Shown here: piece by piece, positions 1 to 6,543 of the stretch
Position numbering within the stretch: position 1 is the first letter of the stretch
Layout: each line of letters begins with the position of its first letter
DNA from: Streptosporangiaceae bacterium
GTDB taxonomy: Bacteria; Actinomycetota; Actinomycetes; Streptosporangiales; Streptosporangiaceae
Direction of reading: 5' to 3'
NCBI GenBank assembly: GCA_030040415.1
Contig: JASHTT010000541.1
Location: 1 to 13,150, forward strand
Length of the DNA: 13,150 nt
Notes under the pieces: generated by a model
Told to the model about the DNA's origin: nothing
Databases searched by the model: none
What the model saw: only the letters and a program-made list of their open reading frames with translations
Made by a program: the position numbers and the translations under genes

Positions 1-1379
1 TCCCTGACGGCAGGGTGCCGGTACAGCGTGGCTTCCACCTCGCCCAGCTCTACCCGGTAGCCGCGAACCTTCACCATGCTGTCCCGGCGGCCGACGTAGG
101 CGTAATTTCCAGTCGGTTCCAGCGTGACGAGATCCCCAGTCCGGTACACGTACTCCTCGTACTCTGCGCGGAACGGATTCCGGACCAGCACCTCGGCGGT
201 CTTGGCAGGCTGTCCCCAGTAGCCGAGCATCACCGAGGGGCCACGCACGTACAACTCGCCCTCCTCGCCCGGCTGGGACACCCGGTCGCCATCGCTCGTG
301 ACGGCGAAGACCTCGGTGTTGGCGATGGCCTTTCCGATCGGCACCGGGCCGGCGTCCGCCCCGCCAGCGGGAACCTCGAACGCAGTACACGCATTGGTCT
401 CGGTCGGCCCGTACCAGTTGAGGTAGCGAGAGTTCGGCAGTTCGGCCATCAGCCGGGCGAGGTGCTTGGGCGGGAACACCTCCCCGGCGAAGATCACCGT
501 CCGCAGGGCCGACAGGTCGAACTTGTCCAGGTTCCCGTAGCTGGCGAGCAGCGTGAGCACCGAGGGCACCGAGTACCAGACCGAGATCCGCTCGGCTTCC
601 AGCCACCTGGCGATCGACACCGGGAAGGTGGCCGTTCCTTCGGGCAGCACCACCAGGCAAGCGGCAGCCTTGCAGACTGCGAAGATGTCGAAGACCGACA
701 GGTCGAAGTGCAGCGGAGCAGGGCTGCAGACGCGATCCTGCTCGGCCAGCCCGACGTTGGCCACCGCCCAGTCGACGAACGTCAGCGAATTGCGGTGGGA
801 GATCATCACCCCTTTCGGAGTGCCAGTAGATCCCGACGTGTACAGGATGTATGCCAAGTCGGTTTCGATCGCCAGGTCCTCCGCCAGTGGCTCTGCTGAT
901 TCCTCGGCGACAGCAGCCCAGGGCACAACGGTCGCACCCGGGGCCGGGGCATCGGAGGCTTCCTGGCGGCTGGTGCGGCCCGGAGCAATCGCGACAACCA
1001 CGCGGCACGCCTCTTGACCGGCGCCAGCTACGGTGGCTGCCCGTGCCGTCCTGGCCTCGTCCGTCACGATGGCCACCGCGCCACTGTCCCGGACGATGTG
1101 GCTGAGTCGGTCCGCCGGCGCCTTCGGATCCAGCGGGACGTAGCAGGCGCCAGCCTTTAGCACGCCGTACAGCCCGACGACCGCGGCAGCCGACTTAGGC
1201 GCGAGGAGCCCAACCCGATCGCCAGGTGTCACACCCAGGCGTAGTAGTGCCCGGGCCAGCTTGTTACTGAACTCGTCGAGATCCTTGTAGGTGAGGATGC
1301 TGCCATCGGACGCCACCGCCGGGCGCTCTGGTCGCCGCGCCGCCGTTTGCGTCAGCAGACGCTGCAGTAGATACGTCAT
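1..1379 (-). CDS. Free-standing amino-acid adenylation enzyme (AMP-ligase, proline-type candidate), 3' end cut by window edge
   Basis: Adenylate-forming enzyme of the NRPS A-domain family; it would activate an amino acid as aminoacyl-AMP and load it on a carrier-protein thiol in the cytoplasm. About 459 residues are visible from ATG 1379, and the frame is open to the left edge. Core motifs run in order: A3 YILYTSGSTGTPKG (177-190), A4 HFDLSVFD (224-231), A5 NWYGPTET (321-328), A6 GELYVRG (374-380), A7 YRTGDL (412-417), A8 RGYRVELGEVE (439-449). The A10 lysine lies outside the window. No condensation domain precedes the A domain. Pocket residues read by alignment to GrsA are D226, L227, F230, Y269, I296, A298, W322, A330, C331, partly like the code I recall for prolyl-AMP ligases (DLLYLALVCK). 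The start is supported by GGGAGGAGG at 1388-1396. The dehydrogenase gene ends 52 bases upstream, so the two are probably cotranscribed. D-alanine- or other aminoacyl-activating ligases remain alternatives. Confidence 0.9.
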   Translation of the reverse strand, partial: MTYLLQRLLTQTAARRPERPAVASDGSILTYKDLDEFSNKLARALLRLGVTPGDRVGLLAPKSAAAVVGLYGVLKAGACYVPLDPKAPADRLSHIVRDSGAVAIVTDEARTARAATVAGAGQEACRVVVAIAPGRTSRQEASDAPAPGATVVPWAAVAEESAEPLAEDLAIETDLAYILYTSGSTGTPKGVMISHRNSLTFVDWAVANVGLAEQDRVCSPAPLHFDLSVFDIFAVCKAAACLVVLPEGTATFPVSIARWLEAERISVWYSVPSVLTLLASYGNLDKFDLSALRTVIFAGEVFPPKHLARLMAELPNSRYLNWYGPTETNACTAFEVPAGGADAGPVPIGKAIANTEVFAVTSDGDRVSQPGEEGELYVRGPSVMLGYWGQPAKTAEVLVRNPFRAEYEEYVYRTGDLVTLEPTGNYAYVGRRDSMVKVRGYRVELGEVEATLYRHPAVR

Positions 1380-1387
1380 GCCGCCCC

Positions 1388-1396
1388 CCTCCTCCC
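1388..1396 (-). promoter_or_regulatory. Ribosome binding site of the adenylation gene
   Basis: The minus strand reads GGGAGGAGG eight bases before the ATG at 1379. This fixes the start, just ahead of the first A-domain residues. Confidence 0.7.
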
Positions 1397-1431
1397 GTCG
1401 CCCCGCCCCGTACCTCGCCTTCGCTGCCTGC

Positions 1432-2577
1432 TCATAGCCCGAGCATCCGGGCCAGTACCACGCGCTGGATCTCCGAAGTGCCCGAGTATATGGTGCTGGC
1501 GACCGCGTCCCGGAGGTCTCGCTCCACGCCCGCGTCCTTCATGTAGCCCCATGCCCCGTGGACCTGGATCGCATCCTGGCTGGAGCGAACCCAAGCCTCA
1601 CTGGTGAACAGCTTCGCTGCGGCCGCCTCCGCCGGGGCCGACCTGCCCTGCTGCTTCAGCCACGCGCATCGGTATATCAGCGACCTAGCCGCCTCCAACC
1701 GCACGTACATGTCGGCCAGCTTGCCCGACACACCCTGGAACTTCCCGATGGGCTGGCCGAACTGCTCCCGGGACCGCGCGTACGCCACACACGCCTCGAG
1801 TTGGCGCCGCATAGCACCGGCGACGCTGGCGAAAAGGCAGCTCCGCTCCCACTCCATCGACGAGTTGAAGATCGCCATCCCCGCACCCTCGGGGCCCAGC
1901 CGGCTCTCCGCCGGGACAACGCAGTCCTGCAGCGTGATCTCGCCCATCGGCGAGGTGCGCAGGCCCATCTTTTCGAAGCTCGTGCTGACCGAAAGCCCGG
2001 GAGTCTCAGCGTCCACGAGGAAGGCCGACAGGCCAGGAAGCCCGGGGCGGTCCTGGACTGATGCATAGACCAGCAGCACGTCAGCGATCGGAGCGTTGGT
2101 GATGTACTGCTTGGTCCCCTTGAGCACGTAGTGGTCACCGCGCTGCTCGGCGCGCGTGCTCATGTGCAGCGCATCCGAACCGGAGCCTGGCTCTGTCATG
2201 CCGTGCGCGCCGATGATGTCGCCAGACACCATTCCCGGCAAATACGCACGCTGCTGCTCTTGGGTACCAAAGATCATCAAGGGCAGCTCGATGCTCCACA
2301 TCTGCGCGTTGAGCGAGAAGATGAGCCCGCTGTCCTCGCAGCCGTAACCCAGGGCTTCCATAACCAGGGCCGTCGTGATGATGTCGCTGCCCGCGCCGCC
2401 CAGGTCGGCGGGTACAGGCAAGCCCAAGATCCCGAACTTGGCGCATGCCTGCCACCCCTCACGGGAGAACTCGCCGGAGGCTTCGCGTTCGATTACGTCC
2501 CGGTTGAGTTCCCGCCGCGCGAACGCGGTCGCCGCCTCGGTCAGTTCGCGTTGCTCGGCGCTCAGTGAGAAATCCAC
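1432..2577 (-). CDS. Acyl-CoA dehydrogenase-fold flavoprotein, likely prolyl/aminoacyl-carrier-protein dehydrogenase (PltE/RedW-like)
   Basis: FAD enzyme of 381 residues, the normal length for the acyl-CoA dehydrogenase family. Visible family signatures are GAHGMTEPGSGSD (123-135), KQYITNAPIAD (156-166), YARSREQFGQPIGKFQ (266-281) and the C-terminal IYSGTSEIQR (363-372). In ordinary acyl-CoA dehydrogenases that last motif is Y-E-G with the catalytic Glu; here it is Y-S-G. A Glu occurs instead at 244 in MEWERSC, the place of the catalytic base in isovaleryl-CoA dehydrogenase. The SSMEWERSCLFA stretch and the NAPIAD stretch match what I recall of PltE, which oxidises prolyl-S-carrier protein to pyrrolyl-2-carboxyl-S-carrier protein. 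The next gene encodes an amino-acid adenylase, which fits that pathway. The GTG start at 2577 has a strong Shine-Dalgarno at 2587-2594. The family is certain; the aminoacyl-carrier substrate is inferred, and a CoA-thioester substrate is the alternative. Confidence 0.93.
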   Translation of the reverse strand: MDFSLSAEQRELTEAATAFARRELNRDVIEREASGEFSREGWQACAKFGILGLPVPADLGGAGSDIITTALVMEALGYGCEDSGLIFSLNAQMWSIELPLMIFGTQEQQRAYLPGMVSGDIIGAHGMTEPGSGSDALHMSTRAEQRGDHYVLKGTKQYITNAPIADVLLVYASVQDRPGLPGLSAFLVDAETPGLSVSTSFEKMGLRTSPMGEITLQDCVVPAESRLGPEGAGMAIFNSSMEWERSCLFASVAGAMRRQLEACVAYARSREQFGQPIGKFQGVSGKLADMYVRLEAARSLIYRCAWLKQQGRSAPAEAAAAKLFTSEAWVRSSQDAIQVHGAWGYMKDAGVERDLRDAVASTIYSGTSEIQRVVLARMLGL

Positions 2578-2586
2578 GCCCTAACT

Positions 2587-2594
2587 TCCTCCTT
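2587..2594 (-). promoter_or_regulatory. Ribosome binding site of the dehydrogenase gene
   Basis: The minus strand reads AAGGAGGA nine bases before the GTG at 2577, which supports GTG as the true start. Confidence 0.75.
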
Positions 2595-2595
2595 C

Positions 2596-2631
2596 GGTAC
2601 TGGCCGCACGCGCGCAAGACGCGGCGGTACC
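2596..2631 (-). promoter_or_regulatory. Imperfect hairpin between the GT4 and dehydrogenase genes
   Basis: GGTAC (2596-2600) is complementary to GTACC (2627-2631), and GCCGC (2603-2607) to GCGGC (2621-2625), with a small asymmetric internal loop and a 13-base apical loop. On the minus-strand transcript it ends one base before the Shine-Dalgarno of the dehydrogenase gene. There is no U tract, so an intrinsic terminator is unlikely. It could tune translation or mRNA processing within the operon. Confidence 0.4.
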
Positions 2632-2677
2632 ACTAGAGGTTCACTTGCTTGCTGCAGCTCGCATCGGTTCCACCGGA

Positions 2678-4114
2678 TCATGGACATTCCGAACCGACTC
2701 CAACGCCCTCGGCCTGGCGGGCAGGCGATACGGCTGCGGCAGCCCTACGAAGGACCGCTGCGTGCCGTTCGGCCCACCGATCGGCGCTAAACCTTAGTGC
2801 GGATTCCGCGGCCAGCTGGCGCCGATTGCGCCGGTACTGATCTTTATCCGAGATCAGCCGGTCCATCGCTGCCGCGAGTTCCTCGCGGTTGGCCTGCGGC
2901 TGGTACCTCGCCGCCGCATATGCCGACCAGTCGGCGAGTGGGTCGCCGAGCGGGTTGGCTACCACGTAACCACGCGCCGGATCATCGCCGATCTGCTCAC
3001 GCGCGCCGCTCACGTCGGTGATGACGACGGGCAGGCCAGCGCTGAGCGCTTCCATTGACGCCAGCGGCCAGCCCTCGAAGAACGAATCGAGGACGAAGCC
3101 GTCCGCTGCGGCCAGAAGCTGCGTCGGTGCATCGAAATGATCCCGTAGGTGGATTCGCTCGCGGTGCGGCAGGGCGGCGTGCAGCTGGTGCACGCGGCGA
3201 TAGTAGAGCGGCTCATCGACATTGCCCGCCACGACGAGGTGGGCGGCAGGATGAGTTCTGGCCAGGTCGCTGAACGCGGATATCAATCCATAGATGTTCT
3301 TCTGCATGCAGTACCGGCCCATGGACAAAAGGAGGTACTCGTCACCGATACCAAGCGAGTCTCGCGCGGCTTCGCGGTTCCGCAGGCTGCGGCGGTCATC
3401 GACGCCGTTCGGGATCGTGACAATGCGCTCAGCAGGGAACTCGGGGTTGACCGCGAGGTGCTGCTTGCGGAGGAGGCCCGACACCGCAACAACGGCGGCG
3501 AGGTAGCCCCGGCGGGCAGCCTCGCTGTGCCAGCGCCAGTCCCGTCCGATGACTCCGTTCATGCTGTGCAGGTTGTCCACGTATGGGATACCCAGCTCGC
3601 GGGCAGCGTCTGCGGCCCAGACCGGGTCACCATGGCCGCTGATGACGTCTGGCTGCCACTTCCTGATCCAGTCAACCGCCTGGTTAGCGGCAACCTCGCA
3701 CACCTCGATGCCGTCCGACTTCAGCGCGCACGCTGTGCGGCCTGCGGGTTGGCGGCTGGCAGCGCCGGCTGAGCCGGTGAGTAGGACAGCCGTCTGGACA
3801 CCCAGCGGCGGTAGCCGGCGGGCCAGGAACGCGACCACCTCCTCCACGCCGCCAACATCCATCGTCGGAACTGCCAGCAGACACCGGAGCGCAGCCTCGC
3901 GGGGGGCCGGAGACGAGGCGCAAGACTCGGTGGCCAGTCCGGGTTCGGCGTCGCCGCGCTCAGCCGGCTGAGTCAGCAAGCTCGGCACGCCGGCGGCTGT
4001 TTGTCGCGTCCCGAGCAGGGGCGCCGACCAGTCGGCGGGCGAAACTGCAGGGCGTTGACGGTCAATCCACGCCGCTACGCGTGCGTAAGTGCCGCCCAGG
4101 TTCAGCTGGCGCAT
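2678..4114 (-). CDS. Family 4 (GT-B fold) glycosyltransferase
   Basis: Retaining-type GT4 glycosyltransferase of about 478 residues from ATG 4114. The GT-B N-terminal domain opens with a glycine-rich PTMDVGGVEEVV stretch (about 83-94). The donor-binding C-terminal half shows IPNGVD (234-239), SMGRYCMQKN (264-273) and the E-x7-E element EGWPLASME (347-355), followed by SAGLPVVITDVSGARE. It would transfer a sugar from a nucleotide donor to a lipid-linked acceptor at the cytoplasmic face. The donor and acceptor sugars cannot be read. The first ~75 residues have no recognisable motif and no convincing Shine-Dalgarno precedes any start; GTG 4117 or TTG 4216 (512 residues) are alternatives. It is the first gene of the leftward operon, 100 bases ahead of the dehydrogenase gene, which ties that pair to glycan synthesis. 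Confidence 0.9.
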   Translation of the reverse strand: MRQLNLGGTYARVAAWIDRQRPAVSPADWSAPLLGTRQTAAGVPSLLTQPAERGDAEPGLATESCASSPAPREAALRCLLAVPTMDVGGVEEVVAFLARRLPPLGVQTAVLLTGSAGAASRQPAGRTACALKSDGIEVCEVAANQAVDWIRKWQPDVISGHGDPVWAADAARELGIPYVDNLHSMNGVIGRDWRWHSEAARRGYLAAVVAVSGLLRKQHLAVNPEFPAERIVTIPNGVDDRRSLRNREAARDSLGIGDEYLLLSMGRYCMQKNIYGLISAFSDLARTHPAAHLVVAGNVDEPLYYRRVHQLHAALPHRERIHLRDHFDAPTQLLAAADGFVLDSFFEGWPLASMEALSAGLPVVITDVSGAREQIGDDPARGYVVANPLGDPLADWSAYAAARYQPQANREELAAAMDRLISDKDQYRRNRRQLAAESALRFSADRWAERHAAVLRRAAAAVSPARQAEGVGVGSECP

Positions 4115-4385
4115 CACCCGGCGGGCCGCAACCCCAGGGCCTGGCCAGGGCTTTCCAAACACCCTGCCATGTTGCCACCTGGCAGCAACTGCTCGGGCAC
4201 CGCCGTCCGGCAGCAATCGAACTGGTCAGGCAGCCGCATCTTCGGCGGTGCGGGTGCGGCTAAGCCGACGAGCGGGCTGGCTCCGGGCCACAGCCGCGTC
4301 AGGTCGCGGCCGCTGGGATCTGAGTTTAAGGATTTAGGACACGCGTTTCGGCCGAGGCGTAAACCTCGTCTCCCTGGTAGACGTC

Positions 4386-4416
4386 TTGCTAGTGGGTGTT
4401 AGCTAGTAGCTAATAT
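4386..4416 (+). promoter_or_regulatory. Candidate promoter of the rightward glycosyltransferase operon
   Basis: TAATAT at 4411-4416 is a good -10 hexamer. A TTGCTA at 4386-4391 could serve as the -35, but the 19-base spacer is longer than optimal. Transcription would start near 4423, about 50 bases before ATG 4472. The perfect palindrome TTAGCTA-G-TAGCTAA (4399-4413) overlaps the -10, as an operator would. Confidence 0.4.
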
Positions 4417-4425
4417 GTGTTAACT
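4396..4425. repeat. Palindrome and 21-bp-phased direct repeat (possible operator)
   Basis: TTAGCTA (4399-4405) and TAGCTAA (4407-4413) form a perfect inverted repeat around one G. GTGTTAGCT (4396-4404) recurs as GTGTTAACT (4417-4425), 8 of 9 bases identical, exactly 21 bases apart, or two helical turns. The arrangement resembles a transcription-factor site, but no regulator gene lies in the window. Confidence 0.4.
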
Positions 4426-4471
4426 GAAGCCTAAAGTTACTCTATGTGAGTTTTGCTTACGTAGAGCAGGT

Positions 4472-5437
4472 ATGCTCGGCTCTGTCCTGCTGGTGATCTT
4501 GAACCCCGTAGGTTCGACGGCGGATCTTTGCGCTATGGGAGGAACTTTGCTTTATGGGGGTTATCCGCAGGTGGTAGCCAGGCTCGCCGAGGTGCCAGGT
4601 CCCGAGCAGCCAGCGGCGGTGCGCGAGTTCCGGCCGATCTCGAACGCCATCGCCGTGACGGCGCGGGTAACCGTGATCATTCCAGCAATGAACGAGGCTG
4701 CGAACCTGCCGCACGTGTTCGCTTCGCTGCCACCGTGGGTAGACGAGGTCGTGCTGGTGGACGGCAAATCCACCGACGACACGGTGCTGGTTGCGCGGCG
4801 TCTGCGGCCGGACGTGAAGATCGTGATGCAGACGGGCATCGGCAAGGGCGACGCGCTGCTGGCTGGGTTCGCGGCAAGCACAGGTGACATCATCGTGGCG
4901 ATGGACGCCGATGGATCCACCGACGGGCAGGAGATCCCCAGGTTCGTCGCTGCTCTTGCTGCCGGGGCTGACTTCGTGAAGGGCTCGAGGTTCGCTAGTG
5001 GCGGCGGCAGTGCCGACCTGACGGCTATCCGCAAATTCGGCAACCGGGTACTCGGCGCTGCGGTCAATGCGTTGTTCGGAACCAGTTACACCGACCTGTG
5101 CTACGGCTACAACGCTTTCTGGTCCCGCCATCTGAACGTCTTGGCCATCGACTGCGCGGGCTTTGAGGTCGAGACCGTCATGAACATACGCGCAGCCAGG
5201 GCGGGCCTCCGCGTCCACGAAGTACCAAGCTTCGAATACCGTCGCGTGCACGGTGTGAGCAACCTGCATATTGTCTGGGACGGCCGGCGGATCGCCAGGG
5301 TCATCATCCGGGAGTGGCGGCAGTACCGGCGGCAACTGCGGCAGACGCGCAGGCTAGCCCGGGTAGACGTGGTACAGATCTCGGCTGCGGATGACTCACC
5401 AGCGACCGCTCATGCCCTGCTGGACTCCCTGACATGA
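4472..5437 (+). CDS. Family 2 glycosyltransferase, dolichyl-phosphate-mannose-synthase (DPM1)-like
   Basis: GT-A fold glycosyltransferase of up to 321 residues. The catalytic domain starts at VTVIIPAMNEAANL (66-79), with VDGKSTDDT (96-104), GKGDALLAGF (124-133), the metal-binding DADGS (145-149), KGSRF (170-174) and TDLCYGYNAFW (207-217). The GKG.AL and DADGS elements are typical of polyprenyl-phosphate mannose/glucose synthases, so it may load a sugar on polyprenyl phosphate or add an early sugar to the repeat unit. There is no C-terminal membrane anchor. The start is uncertain: ATG 4472 gives a 65-residue leader with no recognised motif and only a poor, too-close Shine-Dalgarno. ATG 4535, GTG 4571 and GTG 4592 are in-frame alternatives. 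It is the first gene of the rightward operon. Confidence 0.9.
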   Translation: MLGSVLLVILNPVGSTADLCAMGGTLLYGGYPQVVARLAEVPGPEQPAAVREFRPISNAIAVTARVTVIIPAMNEAANLPHVFASLPPWVDEVVLVDGKSTDDTVLVARRLRPDVKIVMQTGIGKGDALLAGFAASTGDIIVAMDADGSTDGQEIPRFVAALAAGADFVKGSRFASGGGSADLTAIRKFGNRVLGAAVNALFGTSYTDLCYGYNAFWSRHLNVLAIDCAGFEVETVMNIRAARAGLRVHEVPSFEYRRVHGVSNLHIVWDGRRIARVIIREWRQYRRQLRQTRRLARVDVVQISAADDSPATAHALLDSLT

Positions 5438-5510
5438 ACTGGTTGCTGTGAGCGTGCGCCCGATGCCGTCCGTGTGCTGGCCCAGAGCTGTTAGGGGCCG
5501 TGTGCCATGA
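5434..5510 (+). other. Chain of overlapping stop/start codons between two GT2 genes
   Basis: The stop TGA 5435-5437 overlaps ATG 5434, which opens a five-codon frame ending at TGA 5449-5451. That stop overlaps GTG 5448, which opens a 20-codon frame ending at TGA 5508-5510, which in turn overlaps the ATG 5507 of the next gene. The 69-base gap is thus bridged by ATGA, GTGA and ATGA junctions. Neither mini-frame has a clear Shine-Dalgarno. Coupling by re-initiation is possible; chance is the alternative. Confidence 0.3.
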
Positions 5511-6538
5511 CGCCCTCCGCCAGGGCGGCCGCCGCCAGCAGCGACCTGCTGCCGACGCCGCGTGCTGAAGATGATCACAGTCAGGCACCCGGTCAGCTAG
5601 ACATCACCGTGGTCATCTGCGCCTACACCGAGGCGAGGTGGCCGCTGACCCAGGCTTCGCTTGCGTCGGTGCTTGCGCAAGACCCGCCGCCGAATCAATT
5701 GCTGCTGGTCGTAGACCACAACGCGGCGCTTGCCGAACGTGCCCGGCGCGAGTATCCGCGGCTGACCGTCGTCGAGAGCGACGAGGAACCAGGCCTGTCG
5801 GGCAGCCGGAACTGCGGCCTGCGCGAGGCCGCCTGCGGCGTCACGGTCTTCCTCGATGACGACGCGGCGGCGCGGCCCGGCTGGCTGTCCGCTCTGGTCG
5901 GGCCGTACAGCGACGCACGGGTCGTGGCGACGGGAGGCAGCGTGTTTCCCGTATGGCCGGCCGCCCGGCCGCCTCGGTGGCTGCCGCCGGAGTTCTACTG
6001 GGTCGTGGGTTGCAGCTACCGAGGGTTGCCAGAGGAGACCGGCCCGGTGCGTAACCCGATCGGCGCGAGCATGAGCATGCGAACCGCTCCTACCCGGGCC
6101 GTTGGCGGATTTTACTCGGCGGTCGGGCGCGTGGGCGTCAAACCGCGTGGCTGCGAAGAAACTGAGTTGTCCATCCGCCTGAGCGCGAGCCTGCCTGGAT
6201 CGTTGATCATCTACGTGCCCGAGTCTGGCGTCGACCACACTGTCAGCCGCGAGCGGGTGACCTTCGGGTACTTCGTGCGGCGCAACTGGCACGAAGGCCA
6301 GTCGAAGGCCATGGTCGTCCGGCTGGCCGGCGCAGATGCCGGCCTCGAACGCGAACGTCGTCACGTCTTGGCTGTGCTGCCCAGGGCCATACTGAACGAG
6401 CTGCGCCGCGCCGTGACTGGCGAGCCGAGCGCGGCGGCGCGAGCGGGGGCGACTGTGGTCGGCGTCGCGGCAGCGGCGTCAGGTTACGTCGTGGCTGCTG
6501 CAAGGCTCGGCTTGTCGGGGACGCGCGGGCAGGGCTGA
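5507..6538 (+). CDS. Family 2 glycosyltransferase
   Basis: GT-A fold glycosyltransferase of 343 residues. After a 30-residue Ala/Pro-rich leader the domain runs ITVVICAYTEARW (33-45), VVDHN (68-72), EEPGLSGSRNCGL (93-105), the metal-binding DDD (117-119), NPIGASMSMR (183-192) and a late acidic element CEETELSIRL (216-225) in the position of the catalytic base. The LSGSRNxG element is shared with the next gene (LSCARNRG), so the two belong to related subfamilies. An Ala/Val-rich stretch near 310-335 may be a membrane segment. The ATG at 5507 has only a modest AGGGG (5493-5497) upstream. The next gene starts five bases after the stop. Donor and acceptor sugars cannot be deduced. Confidence 0.92.
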   Translation: MTPSARAAAASSDLLPTPRAEDDHSQAPGQLDITVVICAYTEARWPLTQASLASVLAQDPPPNQLLLVVDHNAALAERARREYPRLTVVESDEEPGLSGSRNCGLREAACGVTVFLDDDAAARPGWLSALVGPYSDARVVATGGSVFPVWPAARPPRWLPPEFYWVVGCSYRGLPEETGPVRNPIGASMSMRTAPTRAVGGFYSAVGRVGVKPRGCEETELSIRLSASLPGSLIIYVPESGVDHTVSRERVTFGYFVRRNWHEGQSKAMVVRLAGADAGLERERRHVLAVLPRAILNELRRAVTGEPSAAARAGATVVGVAAAASGYVVAAARLGLSGTRGQG

Positions 6539-6543
6539 CTTCG

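Larger units (their letters stand above)
4115..4471. other. Divergent intergenic region, promoter-bearing
   Basis: This stretch separates the leftward and rightward operons and should hold promoters for both. Its right half (about 4320-4480) is clearly AT-richer than all other DNA in the window. It contains a short hairpin, CGAGG (4353-4357) with CCTCG (4364-4368), a palindrome overlapping a -10-like hexamer, and a 21-base-spaced direct repeat. The left part (4118-4320) is GC-rich and could partly belong to the GT4 gene if a more upstream start is used. I see no RNA gene or other coding frame with support. Confidence 0.6.

Noticed and set aside
15..899. 294-codon open frame on the plus strand
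   Set aside because: It is antisense to the adenylation gene, whose core motifs are all intact on the other strand; its translation is Arg/His/Gly-rich with no motif.
3149..3772. 207-codon open frame on the plus strand
   Set aside because: Lies wholly antisense to the GT4 donor-binding domain and shows no recognisable domain.
4323..4328. TAAACT as a minus-strand -10 for the GT4 operon
   Set aside because: No -35-like hexamer at proper spacing (CCGAAA is found there), and the distance to the GT4 start exceeds 200 bases.
4457..5335. 292-codon open frame on the minus strand
   Set aside because: Shadow of the DPM1-like GT2 gene, which has the full set of GT-A motifs on the plus strand.
5597..6364. 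255-codon open frame on the minus strand
   Set aside because: Antisense shadow of the second GT2 gene caused by GC-rich third positions.
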